A DNA stretch of 64,000 nucleotides, taken from NCBI RefSeq assembly GCF_000743715.1, contig NZ_JQEY01000005.1, positions 93,710-157,709 of the forward strand, read 5' to 3'. Within the stretch, counting starts at the first letter, position 1; each line of letters begins with the position of its first letter. Shown in pieces: positions 1-8,060 of this stretch. Origin of the DNA: Palleronia rufa. Its GTDB lineage: Bacteria > Pseudomonadota > Alphaproteobacteria > Rhodobacterales > Rhodobacteraceae. Both the position numbers and the translations under genes were made by a program. Under the pieces are notes generated by a model that made no database searches, was not told where the DNA came from, and was given only the letters and a program-made list of their open reading frames with translations.

Positions 1-381
1 TCGTCGCGCCCGTACCAGGTGTCGAGGGGTCCAGCGGCCAAGGTCATCGGAACATGGGCCCATCCTGCGATGCCCTGCGGCGATCATGGGCTGCGCCCGG
101 ACCGAAATACTGAAATCTTACGGAACAGATGGCAATCAACGTCAAATACCGGCCTTCGGAAACCGTCCACGGCGTCTTATCCAATCTGCGCGGCGGATAC
201 CATCCTCCAGCCGCAAAATTCCGGGCTCCGCCTGTTCCCGGCGGCGGTTGGCAGCCCGCATGTTTTCCCTTAGACCACACCGCGAGACAGGTGCGCAGCC
301 TCCGCTGAAGGCGTCCGGGGGGGGGAAGAAAGCGGGTCCGGCGGCCGGCCGGATGGACATCAGCGACGGGCGGGCCATCAT
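1..381. other. Left-edge stretch without a supported gene
   Basis: I see no convincing coding frame here. A short open frame starts with ATG at 47 on the minus strand and runs off the left edge after 15 codons, so it could be the first codons of a neighbouring gene, but that is too little to call. The remainder probably holds the promoter of the methyltransferase that starts at 382. A G-run lies at about 318-326. Confidence 0.4.
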
Positions 382-1080
382 ATGACGCCGACATGCAATA
401 TCTGCGGTCGCTCCAGCTGGGGCGACATGGGCAAGCGCAAGAACGTCCGCTGCACGGCCTGCGGGTCCTTGGAGCGAACGCGGGTCATCAAGCTCTTCCT
501 GGCCAGAGACTGGACCGCGGGTCCCGGGCGCCGCGTCTTCCACCTTGCCCCGGAGAAGGGTCTTTACGGCTATCTGGCCTCACTCGACCTGAAGGAATAT
601 CGCGCGGTGGATTTCTGTCCGGAAAACTTCCGGTTCGCGGAAATAGAGCGCTTCGACCTGTGCAGCGACGGCCCGCAACTGCCGTCGAACCGATACGACC
701 TGATCCTCCACGCACATGTGATGGAGCATATCCCCTGCAACGTCACCGCGGCGCTCGCCCATCTCCACCGCTCTCTGACCCCAGATGGGCTGCACCTGCT
801 CTGCATCCCCTTCATGCACGGAGAGTCCGAAGAGGATCTGGCGGCCCTGAGCCCCGAAGAGGCGCAGCGCAGGTTCGGTCAGAGCGACCACGTCAGGAAA
901 TTCGGCAAAGAAGATCTGGCGCGGAACCTCGGAATGGCCTTCAGTTTGCCAGAGCCGTACAGCCTGCTGAACTACTTTTCCGCTGACGTTCTGCGCACGA
1001 GCAACGTGCCGGAACGGGAATGGCACGGGCTGAACGGCACGTCAGTGTTCCCACTGCGAAAGTCTGATTACCTGCTCTGA
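382..1080 (+). CDS. SAM-dependent methyltransferase with N-terminal zinc ribbon
   Basis: 232-aa protein. Residues 5-27 hold two Cys-x2-Cys pairs (C5/C8 and C24/C27), a probable zinc ribbon. The rest looks like a class I methyltransferase of the Methyltransf_11 kind: an acid-loop region near residues 76-90 (VDFCPENF), and a motif-IV-like stretch YDLILHAHVMEHI in which the MEH residues recall ubiquinone/menaquinone-type methyltransferases. Motif I is atypical (FHLAPEKGLYGYL instead of a DxGxG loop), as in a subgroup often found with glycosyltransferase and surface-polysaccharide genes. The substrate cannot be inferred. It stands alone, with about 240 bp before the next gene. Confidence 0.7.
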   Translation: MTPTCNICGRSSWGDMGKRKNVRCTACGSLERTRVIKLFLARDWTAGPGRRVFHLAPEKGLYGYLASLDLKEYRAVDFCPENFRFAEIERFDLCSDGPQLPSNRYDLILHAHVMEHIPCNVTAALAHLHRSLTPDGLHLLCIPFMHGESEEDLAALSPEEAQRRFGQSDHVRKFGKEDLARNLGMAFSLPEPYSLLNYFSADVLRTSNVPEREWHGLNGTSVFPLRKSDYLL

Positions 1081-1255
1081 AACACGGCGGGCTGCGTTCG
1101 TCTCGGCCCCGGTTGGCCTTTGATTTGCCGCGGACACTACGGCTCTTGTCGTCGGTCGGGCTGTTTTGTCTGTACCGGTCAACGAATTCGCTTCGATCCA
1201 GGCCAACCGCGAAAAGGCCTTACGCTGCCAGCGTAGCGCCCGACGATAAGGAGGG

Positions 1256-1284
1256 GCGCGTCTGGCAAATCTTGCCGGACGCGC
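1256..1284 (+). repeat. Near-perfect inverted repeat upstream of takP
   Basis: The left arm GCGCGTC-T-GGCAA (1256-1268) and right arm TTGCC-G-GACGCGC (1272-1284) flank a 3-base ATC centre. They pair over 13 positions with one T/G wobble. The repeat ends about 40 bp before the takP start codon, so it could be an operator for a regulator of 2-oxoacid uptake or a hairpin in the mRNA leader. No T-run follows, which argues against a terminator. Confidence 0.55.
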
Positions 1285-1324
1285 TATGTGCCCTGAGCGA
1301 CACAAAAAGACCGGGGAGAGAGAC

Positions 1325-2461
1325 ATGTATCGCCGAAAATTCTTGACGACGGCTGCACTGGGCGGCGCCGGAGCCGTAACGCTGGCCGCACCGGCCATTG
1401 GTCAATCCGCGCAGCAGGTGAAGTGGCGTTGCACGTCATCCTTCCCCAAGGCGCTCGACACGATCTACGGGGGGGCAGAGGACGTTGCCACCTATGTCCG
1501 GGAAGCCACCGACGGCGCTTTCGACATTCAGGTCTTCGCGGGTGGTGAGATCGTCCCGGGCCTCCAGGCAGCCGATGCCGTTCAGAACGGCACGGTAGAG
1601 ATGTGCCATACCGCGGCCTACTACTATGTCGGGAAATCGCCGACCTGGGCACTGGGCGCTGTCATCCCTTATGGGCTAAACAACCGCGGCATGAACGCGT
1701 GGCTGTACTACGGGGACGGGGTGGAGCTGCTGAACGAGTTCTACAACGCCCAGGGGCTGCAGTATTTGCCCGCCGGCAACACTGGAACCCAGATGGGCGG
1801 CTGGTTCCGAAACGAGATCGGCGGACTGGCGGATATGGACGGTTTGCAAATGCGCATCGCCGGTCTTGCGGGACGGGTCATGGAGCAGATCGGCGTGGTG
1901 CCGCAACAGATCGCCGGTGGCGATATCTACCCCGCTCTCGAGCGTGGAACGATCGACGCGGCTGAGTGGATCGGTCCGTACGACGACGAAAAGCTCGGCT
2001 TCTACCAAGTCGCGCCTTATTACTACTATCCTGGCTGGTGGGAAGGGAACCTGACCCTGAACGTCTTCGTCAACCAGTCTTCCTGGGACGGGCTGCCCCA
2101 GCAGTACAAGAGCCTTCTGTCCACCGCCTGCCGCGCCGCCAACACGGAGATGATGGCGGAATACGACTACAAGAACCCAGCCGCCCTGCGACGGCTGGTC
2201 GAAAACGGCGCCCAGCTTCGCGCCTATCCGCAGGAGGTTCTGGACGCCACATATGATGCGTCGCTGAGCCTCTATTCGGACCTGCGGCAGAGCGAAGACG
2301 GCTGGGGCAAGATCTACGACTCGATGATGGCGTTCCAGAACGAACATTTCCTGTGGCAGCAGGTCGCCGAATCCACCTTTGCGCAGTTCATGCAGGACAA
2401 GCAGAAGGCCGGCGCGCTTCCGGCGCAGGTATCGGGGGGCGGATCGTCGGGCAATCAGTAA
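1325..2461 (+). CDS. takP: TRAP transporter substrate-binding protein, TakP-like (2-oxoacid receptor)
   Basis: 378-aa periplasmic DctP-family receptor. The start at 1325 follows a GGGGAGAGAGAC ribosome site and gives a Tat-like signal (MYRRKFLTT) ending near an APAIGQSA cleavage region; an ATG 39 bp upstream has no comparable site. The mature part matches what I recall of Rhodobacter sphaeroides TakP almost block by block: SSFPKALDTIYGGAE, VPGLQAADAV, GNTGTQMGGWF, VVPQQIAGGDIYPALE, then WIGPYDDEKLGF and YYYYPGWWEG, the region forming the 2-oxoacid pocket. The membrane subunits dctQ and dctM lie next to it on the opposite strand, converging. Substrate class is inferred from TakP similarity. 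Confidence 0.9.
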   Translation: MYRRKFLTTAALGGAGAVTLAAPAIGQSAQQVKWRCTSSFPKALDTIYGGAEDVATYVREATDGAFDIQVFAGGEIVPGLQAADAVQNGTVEMCHTAAYYYVGKSPTWALGAVIPYGLNNRGMNAWLYYGDGVELLNEFYNAQGLQYLPAGNTGTQMGGWFRNEIGGLADMDGLQMRIAGLAGRVMEQIGVVPQQIAGGDIYPALERGTIDAAEWIGPYDDEKLGFYQVAPYYYYPGWWEGNLTLNVFVNQSSWDGLPQQYKSLLSTACRAANTEMMAEYDYKNPAALRRLVENGAQLRAYPQEVLDATYDASLSLYSDLRQSEDGWGKIYDSMMAFQNEHFLWQQVAESTFAQFMQDKQKAGALPAQVSGGGSSGNQ

Positions 2462-2490
2462 CGATCAACTCCGCGTGGCATGGAAAGATC

Positions 2491-2513
2491 CGGGCTGATG
2501 CCCGAGCCTTTTT
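2491..2513 (+). terminator. Intrinsic terminator after takP
   Basis: The stem CGGGC (2491-2495) pairs with GCCCG (2500-2504) across a 4-base loop, and TTTTT follows at 2509-2513. It lies between the takP stop (2461) and the converging dctM stop (2518). Confidence 0.7.
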
Positions 2514-2517
2514 CCGT

Positions 2518-4437
2518 TCAGTTGAAGTTGAATTCGCCAGCGTCTGAGTTTCGCCCCTCCGGGTCCTGACCACCGCGCGGCCGCTCTGTCTGGCCTTCGG
2601 CCCCCGACGCGGGAGCCTGCATTGTATCGGCATCATCTGCGTCAGAGGTTCCGCCTCCGCCTCCTCCGAAGTTGAAACCGCCGCCTGCGCCGCTTGACCG
2701 ACCCCCGCTCTGTGAGTCTTCGCCGGAGCCGCCGTTGCCGAAATTGAAACCGCCGTCAGTTTCGCCCGTCTCTCCAGAGGCACCGGATGCTCCGCCATTG
2801 CCGAAATTCAGCCCGTCGGATCCGCCCCCATTGACGCCCGACCCGGATGCCGGCACGGATTGCTGCCCTCTGGCGTCGTCGTAGTGTGTGACGAGCGACG
2901 GCACCGAAATGACCAGCATGATCAGCGCGAACTGGATGGCGATATAGGGAAGGACGCCCTTGTAGATCTCACTGGTCCGGATGCGGGGTTGCTGTTCTCC
3001 GGTCGCTTCGTCGGTCCATTCCCGCGACGGCGCGACCGACCTGAGGTAGAACAGCGCAAAACCGAAGGGCGGGGTCAGGAAGGAGGTTTGCAGATTCATC
3101 GACAGGATGACGCCGAACCAGATCAGGTCGATTCCCAGCGTCTGGGCGACCGGGGCCAGAAGCGGCACCAGGATGAAGGCGATCTCGAAGAAGTCGAGAA
3201 AGCAACCCAGCACAAACACCACGATCGTCACGACGATCAGGAACCCGGCCTGACCGCCCGGAAGGCCCAGCAGGAGCTCCTCCAGCCAGACCTGACCGTT
3301 CACCCCATAGAAGGTCAGGCCGAACACCCGCGCGCCGATCAGGATGAACATGACGAAGGCCGACAGCTTCGCCGTCGCCTCCACCGCCGAGCGCGTGGTC
3401 GCCCAGTCGAGCCGCCTTTTTGCGATGGCCAGGACCAGCGCGCCCACCGCGCCCATGGCGCCGCCCTCCGTCGGAGTGGCGATCCCCAGAAAGATCGTGC
3501 CCAGCACCAGGAAGATCAATGCCAGCGGCGGGATCAGAACGATGACCACCTCCTCGGCAAGCCTGGAGAGCAGCCCCAAACTCATCCAACGGTTCACCAG
3601 CGCGATGGCGTAGCAGACGACCACGGTGACGGTCGCCGCGAAGACGACCCGCGTTGCCGGGATCATGTCGGCAAAGAGCAGGCGGGCGGACCCGACATAG
3701 ATCACCACGGCGAGGGCGAAGATCCCGAGCAAGGACAGAACGCCGGAGCCCAGCCGCCGCTCTTCCTCTGGCAGGGCCGGGACGGTTTCGGGCCGCAGGA
3801 CGGTCAGGCCGAGCACGTAGAGACAGTAGGCGGCGATGACGATCAGCGCGGGGTAAAGCGCGCCGACGTACATGTCGCCGACCGACACGCCCAACTGATC
3901 CGCCATAACGATGAGGACCAGCGAAGGAGGCACGATCTGCGCCAGAGTGCCGGCGGCGGCAATAGTGCCGGTCGCAACCGTCGGGCTGTAGTTGTAGCGC
4001 TGCATGATTGGCAGCGAGATGAGGCCCATGGCGATCACCGACGCGGCCACGACGCCCGTGGTCGCCGCCAGAAGCGCGCCCACCAGCACCACCGCAAAGG
4101 CCACCCCGCCCCTGAGCGGCCCGAAGAGCTGTCCCACGGTGTCGAGCAGGTCCTCCGCCATCCCCGACCGTTCCAGGATCAGCCCCATGAAGGTGAAGAA
4201 CGGAATCGCAAGCAGCGTGTCGTTCGACATGATGCCGAAGACCCGTTCCGGCATGGCCCTGAGAAGCGGCCAGAAAAGATTGATGTCGCTGGAATAATCG
4301 GACAGGCCGACGCCGACGACGAAATAGAACAGACCGCCGGCCGCCAGGGTAAGCGCCACTGGATAGCCCAGGACCAGAAGCCCCATAACGGAGATGAACA
4401 TGATGGGCGCAAGGTTCTGGGCGATGAGTTCGATCAT
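2518..4437 (-). CDS. dctM: TRAP transporter large permease (DctM family) with low-complexity C-terminal tail
   Basis: 639 aa. The ATG at 4437 sits one base after the dctQ stop (TGA-G-ATG) behind a GGGGGGCG run. It is the large, multi-spanning subunit of the same TRAP system as takP and dctQ: many hydrophobic segments, a GNDTLLAIPFF-like N-terminal DctM signature (SNDTLLAIPFFTFMG), GTIAAAGTLAQIVPPS, and IATPTEGGAMGAVGA in the second half. DctM of this large type, normally about 500-540 aa in my recollection, ends near SLVTHYDD. Here a further 120 residues (2521-2880) are added, rich in Gly, Ser, Asp and Asn, with LNFGNGG, FNFGNGG, FNFGGGG and a terminal FNFN. The tail contains no predicted membrane segment. 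Confidence 0.92.
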   Translation of the reverse strand: MIELIAQNLAPIMFISVMGLLVLGYPVALTLAAGGLFYFVVGVGLSDYSSDINLFWPLLRAMPERVFGIMSNDTLLAIPFFTFMGLILERSGMAEDLLDTVGQLFGPLRGGVAFAVVLVGALLAATTGVVAASVIAMGLISLPIMQRYNYSPTVATGTIAAAGTLAQIVPPSLVLIVMADQLGVSVGDMYVGALYPALIVIAAYCLYVLGLTVLRPETVPALPEEERRLGSGVLSLLGIFALAVVIYVGSARLLFADMIPATRVVFAATVTVVVCYAIALVNRWMSLGLLSRLAEEVVIVLIPPLALIFLVLGTIFLGIATPTEGGAMGAVGALVLAIAKRRLDWATTRSAVEATAKLSAFVMFILIGARVFGLTFYGVNGQVWLEELLLGLPGGQAGFLIVVTIVVFVLGCFLDFFEIAFILVPLLAPVAQTLGIDLIWFGVILSMNLQTSFLTPPFGFALFYLRSVAPSREWTDEATGEQQPRIRTSEIYKGVLPYIAIQFALIMLVISVPSLVTHYDDARGQQSVPASGSGVNGGGSDGLNFGNGGASGASGETGETDGGFNFGNGGSGEDSQSGGRSSGAGGGFNFGGGGGGTSDADDADTMQAPASGAEGQTERPRGGQDPEGRNSDAGEFNFN

Positions 4438-4438
4438 C

Positions 4439-5014
4439 TCATCGCCCCCCGGCGGCGTCTTGACCGACGGAGGGTATGTCTTTGGCCGCATCGGGATCGT
4501 CCGGCAGCGGCAGATGCCCCGCCAGCATGGCGCTGCGCTTGATGATCTCGGCCACGCCCTGGGCCGCGAGCATGAGGAACCCGACCAGGATCCAGAGCTT
4601 CGCGGGCCAGCGAATCAGTCCGCCGGCATTGCTGGACTGCTCTCCCGACAGCAACGATGACACGAAGAACGGCCATGACAGGTAGATCATCATCACCGCG
4701 AAAGGCATCAGGAACAGGATGTGACAGAAAAGGTCGATCATCACCCGGGTGCGGACCGTCAGCCGCTGCGAAAGCACGTCGACGCGGACGTGCTCATCCT
4801 CGCGCAGGGTCCACGCGGCGCAGATCATGAACACCGCCCCGAACAGGTACCACTGAAGTTCGAGCCACGCGTTCGATGAGATGTTGAAACTCTTGCGGAC
4901 GACGGCATTGCCCGCGGATACCAAAACGGCGGCCAGGATCAGCCAGGCCACCCAACGGCCGATCCATCCGTTGACCTTGTCGATGCCGCGCGCGGCCGCG
5001 AGTAGTCCTGCCAT
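4439..5014 (-). CDS. dctQ: TRAP transporter small permease (DctQ family)
   Basis: 191-aa inner-membrane protein with four hydrophobic segments. It has typical DctQ features: an early segment WVAWLILAAVLVSAGNAVVRK, then NAWLELQWYLFGAVFMICAAWTL, then REDEHVRVDVL, the conserved EHVRVDV motif of the family. The ATG at 5014 is preceded by AAGGAT at a suitable distance; a longer reading frame upstream lacks family similarity. The gene is transcribed just ahead of dctM and completes a takP/dctQ/dctM transporter for dicarboxylate- or 2-oxoacid-like substrates driven by a Na+ or H+ gradient. Confidence 0.9.
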   Translation of the reverse strand: MAGLLAAARGIDKVNGWIGRWVAWLILAAVLVSAGNAVVRKSFNISSNAWLELQWYLFGAVFMICAAWTLREDEHVRVDVLSQRLTVRTRVMIDLFCHILFLMPFAVMMIYLSWPFFVSSLLSGEQSSNAGGLIRWPAKLWILVGFLMLAAQGVAEIIKRSAMLAGHLPLPDDPDAAKDIPSVGQDAAGGR

Positions 5015-5088
5015 CGAACGATCCTTTTCGCCACTGTCTGATCTCAGCAGTCTGACAATCTCTCGATCCCGCGCATAGTGCCGAAACG

Positions 5089-5796
5089 TCAAGGCGCCGT
5101 TTTGTCGGCCACGCCCATGTAGATGACCGTCCTGAGCGGGATCGGGCCGAACACGGGATCGCCGCGGCGGTTCAGGCCGACCGGCCCCAGTCCGCTCCAG
5201 CGCCGCGGCGTGAGGTTCGCCGCTTCCAGCGCCGCCGCAAGCTCATCCGGTGTGATGAACATGTCCGGATCGTGGGTGCCCTTCGGCAGCACCCGCAGCA
5301 GGTCCTCGGCCACGGTGATCGCCGCAAGCCGGGACAGGGGATTGCGGTTGATCGTGTCGAAGAGGAACCTTCCATCCGCCACCAATACCCGGGACACCTG
5401 GGCCAGAACGGCGGTCAGGTCCCGCACATGCTCCAGCACATCGACGCAGACCACGGCATCGAAACTGGCATCGGCATAGGACATCTCTTCGCCGGTGCCG
5501 ATGTCGTAGCGAATATCGAGCCCCTCGGCCGCCGCATGGGACCGCGCGGCCTCGATCGCCTGCCCCGCCGGGTCGAGCCCGGTGACCCGCGCCCCGCGCC
5601 GGGCCAACGCTTCGGCCATGAAGCCGCCCGCGCAGCCCAGGTCCAACACGCGCTTGCCCTCCCACGACATGTGCCGGTCGAACCACTTGAGCCGTCCGGG
5701 CACCATGTTCTTGAGGATCCGCACCCACCGGATGTCATCGGACCACCAGTTGGCGGCCGCATCGTCGTAAATCTTCAGGTCGTTCCGCCCAGCCAT
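5089..5796 (-). CDS. UbiG-like SAM-dependent O-methyltransferase
   Basis: 235 aa. Class I methyltransferase: motif I VLDLGCAGGF at residues 50-59, acidic end of strand 2 in GLDPAGQAIEAAR, and FDAVVCVDVLEHV. The later stretch KGTHDPDMFITPDEL corresponds to the GTHDWxxFIxPxEL block that I associate with UbiG, the 3-demethylubiquinol O-methyltransferase of ubiquinone synthesis. The N-terminal part (WWSDDIRWVRILKNM) differs from canonical UbiG, so a related small-molecule methylase is possible. It lies divergent from motB with 123 bp between them. The confidence applies to the family rather than to the reaction. Confidence 0.65.
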   Translation of the reverse strand: MAGRNDLKIYDDAAANWWSDDIRWVRILKNMVPGRLKWFDRHMSWEGKRVLDLGCAGGFMAEALARRGARVTGLDPAGQAIEAARSHAAAEGLDIRYDIGTGEEMSYADASFDAVVCVDVLEHVRDLTAVLAQVSRVLVADGRFLFDTINRNPLSRLAAITVAEDLLRVLPKGTHDPDMFITPDELAAALEAANLTPRRWSGLGPVGLNRRGDPVFGPIPLRTVIYMGVADKTAP

Positions 5797-5919
5797 GGTG
5801 CCACTGCTCCGCGTTTTTTCGACAGATAGGCCGTCGGCGGAAAACGAACACGTTTTTACGCGTTAGCGCGGTATTCAAACCCGCCTGTCATGGTGATCCC
5901 GGGGAAGAGGAGGGGTTCC

Positions 5920-6696
5920 ATGACCCAGAGCGACGCAGCGCCGGTGATCATTCGCCGCAAAAAGGTCATCGCCGCCGCCGGACATCACGGCGGTGCTTGG
6001 AAAGTCGCCTATGCCGACTTCGTGACGGCCATGATGGCGTTCTTCTTGATGATGTGGCTGCTGAGCGCCACGACGGAGGACCAACGTCAGGGACTGGCCG
6101 ACTACTTCAGTCCGGAAATCCCGATCTCAAAGGAATCGGGCGGCTCCAGGGATGTGCTGTCGGGCGATTCGCTGGCCGCGACCGACTCTCTCAATGGCGT
6201 GGCACAGGCCAGCGCCGAGCAGGAGGCGGAGGTCATTGCCGAAATCGCCGCCAGGTTCGACGCTGAATCCGGTGAAAGCGACGTGGCGGACCGGCTTCTG
6301 CGTCACGTCAAGACGCGCGTCACCGACGAAGGGCTTGTGGTCGACATCTTCTCGCTACCGGGCGCGCCGATCTTCGAAGGCGACGGCGCCGGACCGACGC
6401 CGCTTTTCCACGAACTGGTGGCGGTGGTCGACGACATCTTCCGCATGGCCAGCAACCGCGTCGCCATCCAGGGCCATGTCCGCGCGCAGCCGGTGGTCCG
6501 CCAGGACCGCGACGGCTGGGCCGTTTCCCGTGACCGGGCAGAGGCCGCCCGGGTTCTTCTGGCCGATGGCTGGACCGGAGAGGGGCGCATCGCACGTACC
6601 GCCAGTTTCGCCGACAACGTGCCGCTCCACCCCGACAGGATGGACGTGCGCAACGACAGGGTCGAACTCATCCTGCTCAGAAATGCCCGGCGTTAG
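5920..6696 (+). CDS. motB: Flagellar motor stator protein MotB
   Basis: 258 aa. The start at 5920 is chosen for the GAAGAGGAGGGG ribosome site. The single N-terminal membrane segment AYADFVTAMMAFFLMMWLL is the MotB signature; D33 in YADF corresponds to the proton-binding aspartate. The C-terminal third is a divergent OmpA-like peptidoglycan-binding domain (IQGHVRAQP, then SRDRAEAARVLL, and a closing VRNDRVELILL). It anchors the stator to the wall and works with MotA, which is not in this window. It heads the block flgE-flgK-flgL-flgI, an arrangement known from Rhodobacter. Confidence 0.88.
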   Translation: MTQSDAAPVIIRRKKVIAAAGHHGGAWKVAYADFVTAMMAFFLMMWLLSATTEDQRQGLADYFSPEIPISKESGGSRDVLSGDSLAATDSLNGVAQASAEQEAEVIAEIAARFDAESGESDVADRLLRHVKTRVTDEGLVVDIFSLPGAPIFEGDGAGPTPLFHELVAVVDDIFRMASNRVAIQGHVRAQPVVRQDRDGWAVSRDRAEAARVLLADGWTGEGRIARTASFADNVPLHPDRMDVRNDRVELILLRNARR

Positions 6697-6702
6697 GGGC
6701 CT

Positions 6703-6722
6703 GTTAAGAGCGCTCGATTAAC
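6703..6722. promoter_or_regulatory. Imperfect palindrome with paired TTAAC half-sites before flgE
   Basis: GTTAAGAGCGCTCGATTAAC lies 46 bp before flgE. Its centre GAGCGCTC is a perfect palindrome and the outer GTTAA/TTAAC arms are inverted. TTAAC half-sites are typical of CtrA, which controls flagellar genes in Rhodobacterales, but the spacing here is not the classical TTAA-N7-TTAA, so the assignment is tentative. It could also be a weak hairpin after motB. Confidence 0.3.
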
Positions 6723-6767
6723 AAGGTCGAAAGGACGCGCACGATCCGCCACCGAAAGGGCCTGCCC

Positions 6768-8057
6768 ATGTCGATCTCCTCATCCCTTGCCGCTGGTGTC
6801 AGCGGACTGAACGCGAATGCCCAGAAACTGGCCAGCATTTCCGACAATATCTCGAATTCCGCTACTTTCGGATACAAGCGCAGCTTCACCGACTTCCATT
6901 CCATGGTGATCAACTCGGGGACAGAGGCGCGATTCAGCGCCGGTGGTGTCCGGTCGACGACCTCCCGAATGATCGATGAGCAAGGGCAGTTGCAAGGTTC
7001 GGCCAACGCGACGGACATTGCGATCCAGGGGCGCGGTTTTCTGCCTGTCACCGATCTCGCCGGCATAGATCAGGGGGCGAACCGGCCCCTTGCCCTTTCG
7101 ACGACGGGCTCCTTCCGTCCGGACGCGGAAGGCGTGCTCGTCAGCCCTGCCGACAAGGTGCTCCTCGGCTGGCCTGCGTCCCTGGACGGCACCTTCAGAA
7201 GCTTCCCGCGCGACAGCGCCGATGGGCTGCAGCCCGTCAATGTCTACCACAACCAGTTCGCCGCCAACCCGACGACGGAGATGAACATCGCGCTCAACCT
7301 GCCGTCCGACGACTCCGATCCCGCCAGCCCTGGTGGGCCGCACGACCTTTCGATCGAGTACTACGGCAACCTCGGTCAGACAGAGTCCCTGAACTTCGCC
7401 TTCGCGCCCACCGGCACGGCGAATGAATGGCAGATGACCATCACGGACAGCAACTCCGGCGGCGCCGTCGTCGGAGAGTACACGCTGGCCTTCAACGACG
7501 CCAATGTCGGCGGTGGGACGCTGGCATCCGTCACCACCGTCTCCGGCGGCGGCTACGACCCGGCGACGGGCGCGTTCGACGTCCCCGTAGGCGGTGGAAT
7601 CATCTCGGTCGGGATCGGAAAACCCAACGAGGGTGGCGGGATCACTCAGCTGGATTCGAGTTTTGCGCCCTCGACACTCGACAAGAACGGCTCCACCGTC
7701 GGCAATTTCCTGGGCGTCGAGATTGACGAAAAGGGGATTGTCCGGGCGATCTACGATTCCGGTTTCACGCGCCCGATCTACCAGGTTCCCGTCATCGACG
7801 TTCCCAATCCGAACGGCCTGACCGCCCGGGACGCCCAGACCTATACCATCAGCATGGAGTCCGGCAGCATGTTCCTGTGGGATGCCGGCGACGGGCCGGT
7901 AGGGGCGACCGCCGGCTATACCCGTGAGGCCAGCACCACCGACGTGGCATTCGAGCTCACGCAGCTGATCCAGACCCAGAGGGCGTATTCGTCCAACGCG
8001 AAGATCATCCAGACCGTCGACGAAATGCTCCAGGAAACCACCAACCTGAAACGGTAA
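6768..8057 (+). CDS. flgE: Flagellar hook protein FlgE
   Basis: 429 aa. The N-terminus MSISSSLAAGVSGLNANAQ with SDNISNSATFGYKR is the flagellar rod/hook N-terminal domain, and the C-terminus (AFELTQLIQTQRAYSSNAKI, then VDEMLQETTNL) is the matching axial coiled-coil end of the FlgE/F/G group. The central region (about residues 90-330) is the exposed hook domain. The protein is exported by the flagellar type III system and polymerises into the hook between rod and filament. FlgE is chosen over FlgF/FlgG by length and by the following flgK-flgL. Confidence 0.92.
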   Translation: MSISSSLAAGVSGLNANAQKLASISDNISNSATFGYKRSFTDFHSMVINSGTEARFSAGGVRSTTSRMIDEQGQLQGSANATDIAIQGRGFLPVTDLAGIDQGANRPLALSTTGSFRPDAEGVLVSPADKVLLGWPASLDGTFRSFPRDSADGLQPVNVYHNQFAANPTTEMNIALNLPSDDSDPASPGGPHDLSIEYYGNLGQTESLNFAFAPTGTANEWQMTITDSNSGGAVVGEYTLAFNDANVGGGTLASVTTVSGGGYDPATGAFDVPVGGGIISVGIGKPNEGGGITQLDSSFAPSTLDKNGSTVGNFLGVEIDEKGIVRAIYDSGFTRPIYQVPVIDVPNPNGLTARDAQTYTISMESGSMFLWDAGDGPVGATAGYTREASTTDVAFELTQLIQTQRAYSSNAKIIQTVDEMLQETTNLKR

Positions 8058-8060
8058 ACC

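Noticed and set aside
1-47. Possible 5' end of a minus-strand gene starting with ATG at 47
   Set aside because: Only 15 codons are visible and the ribosome site is poor; no family can be recognised.
2860-4542. 560-codon plus-strand frame antisense to dctM
   Set aside because: Highly charged composition and no motifs, while the minus strand encodes a clear DctM.
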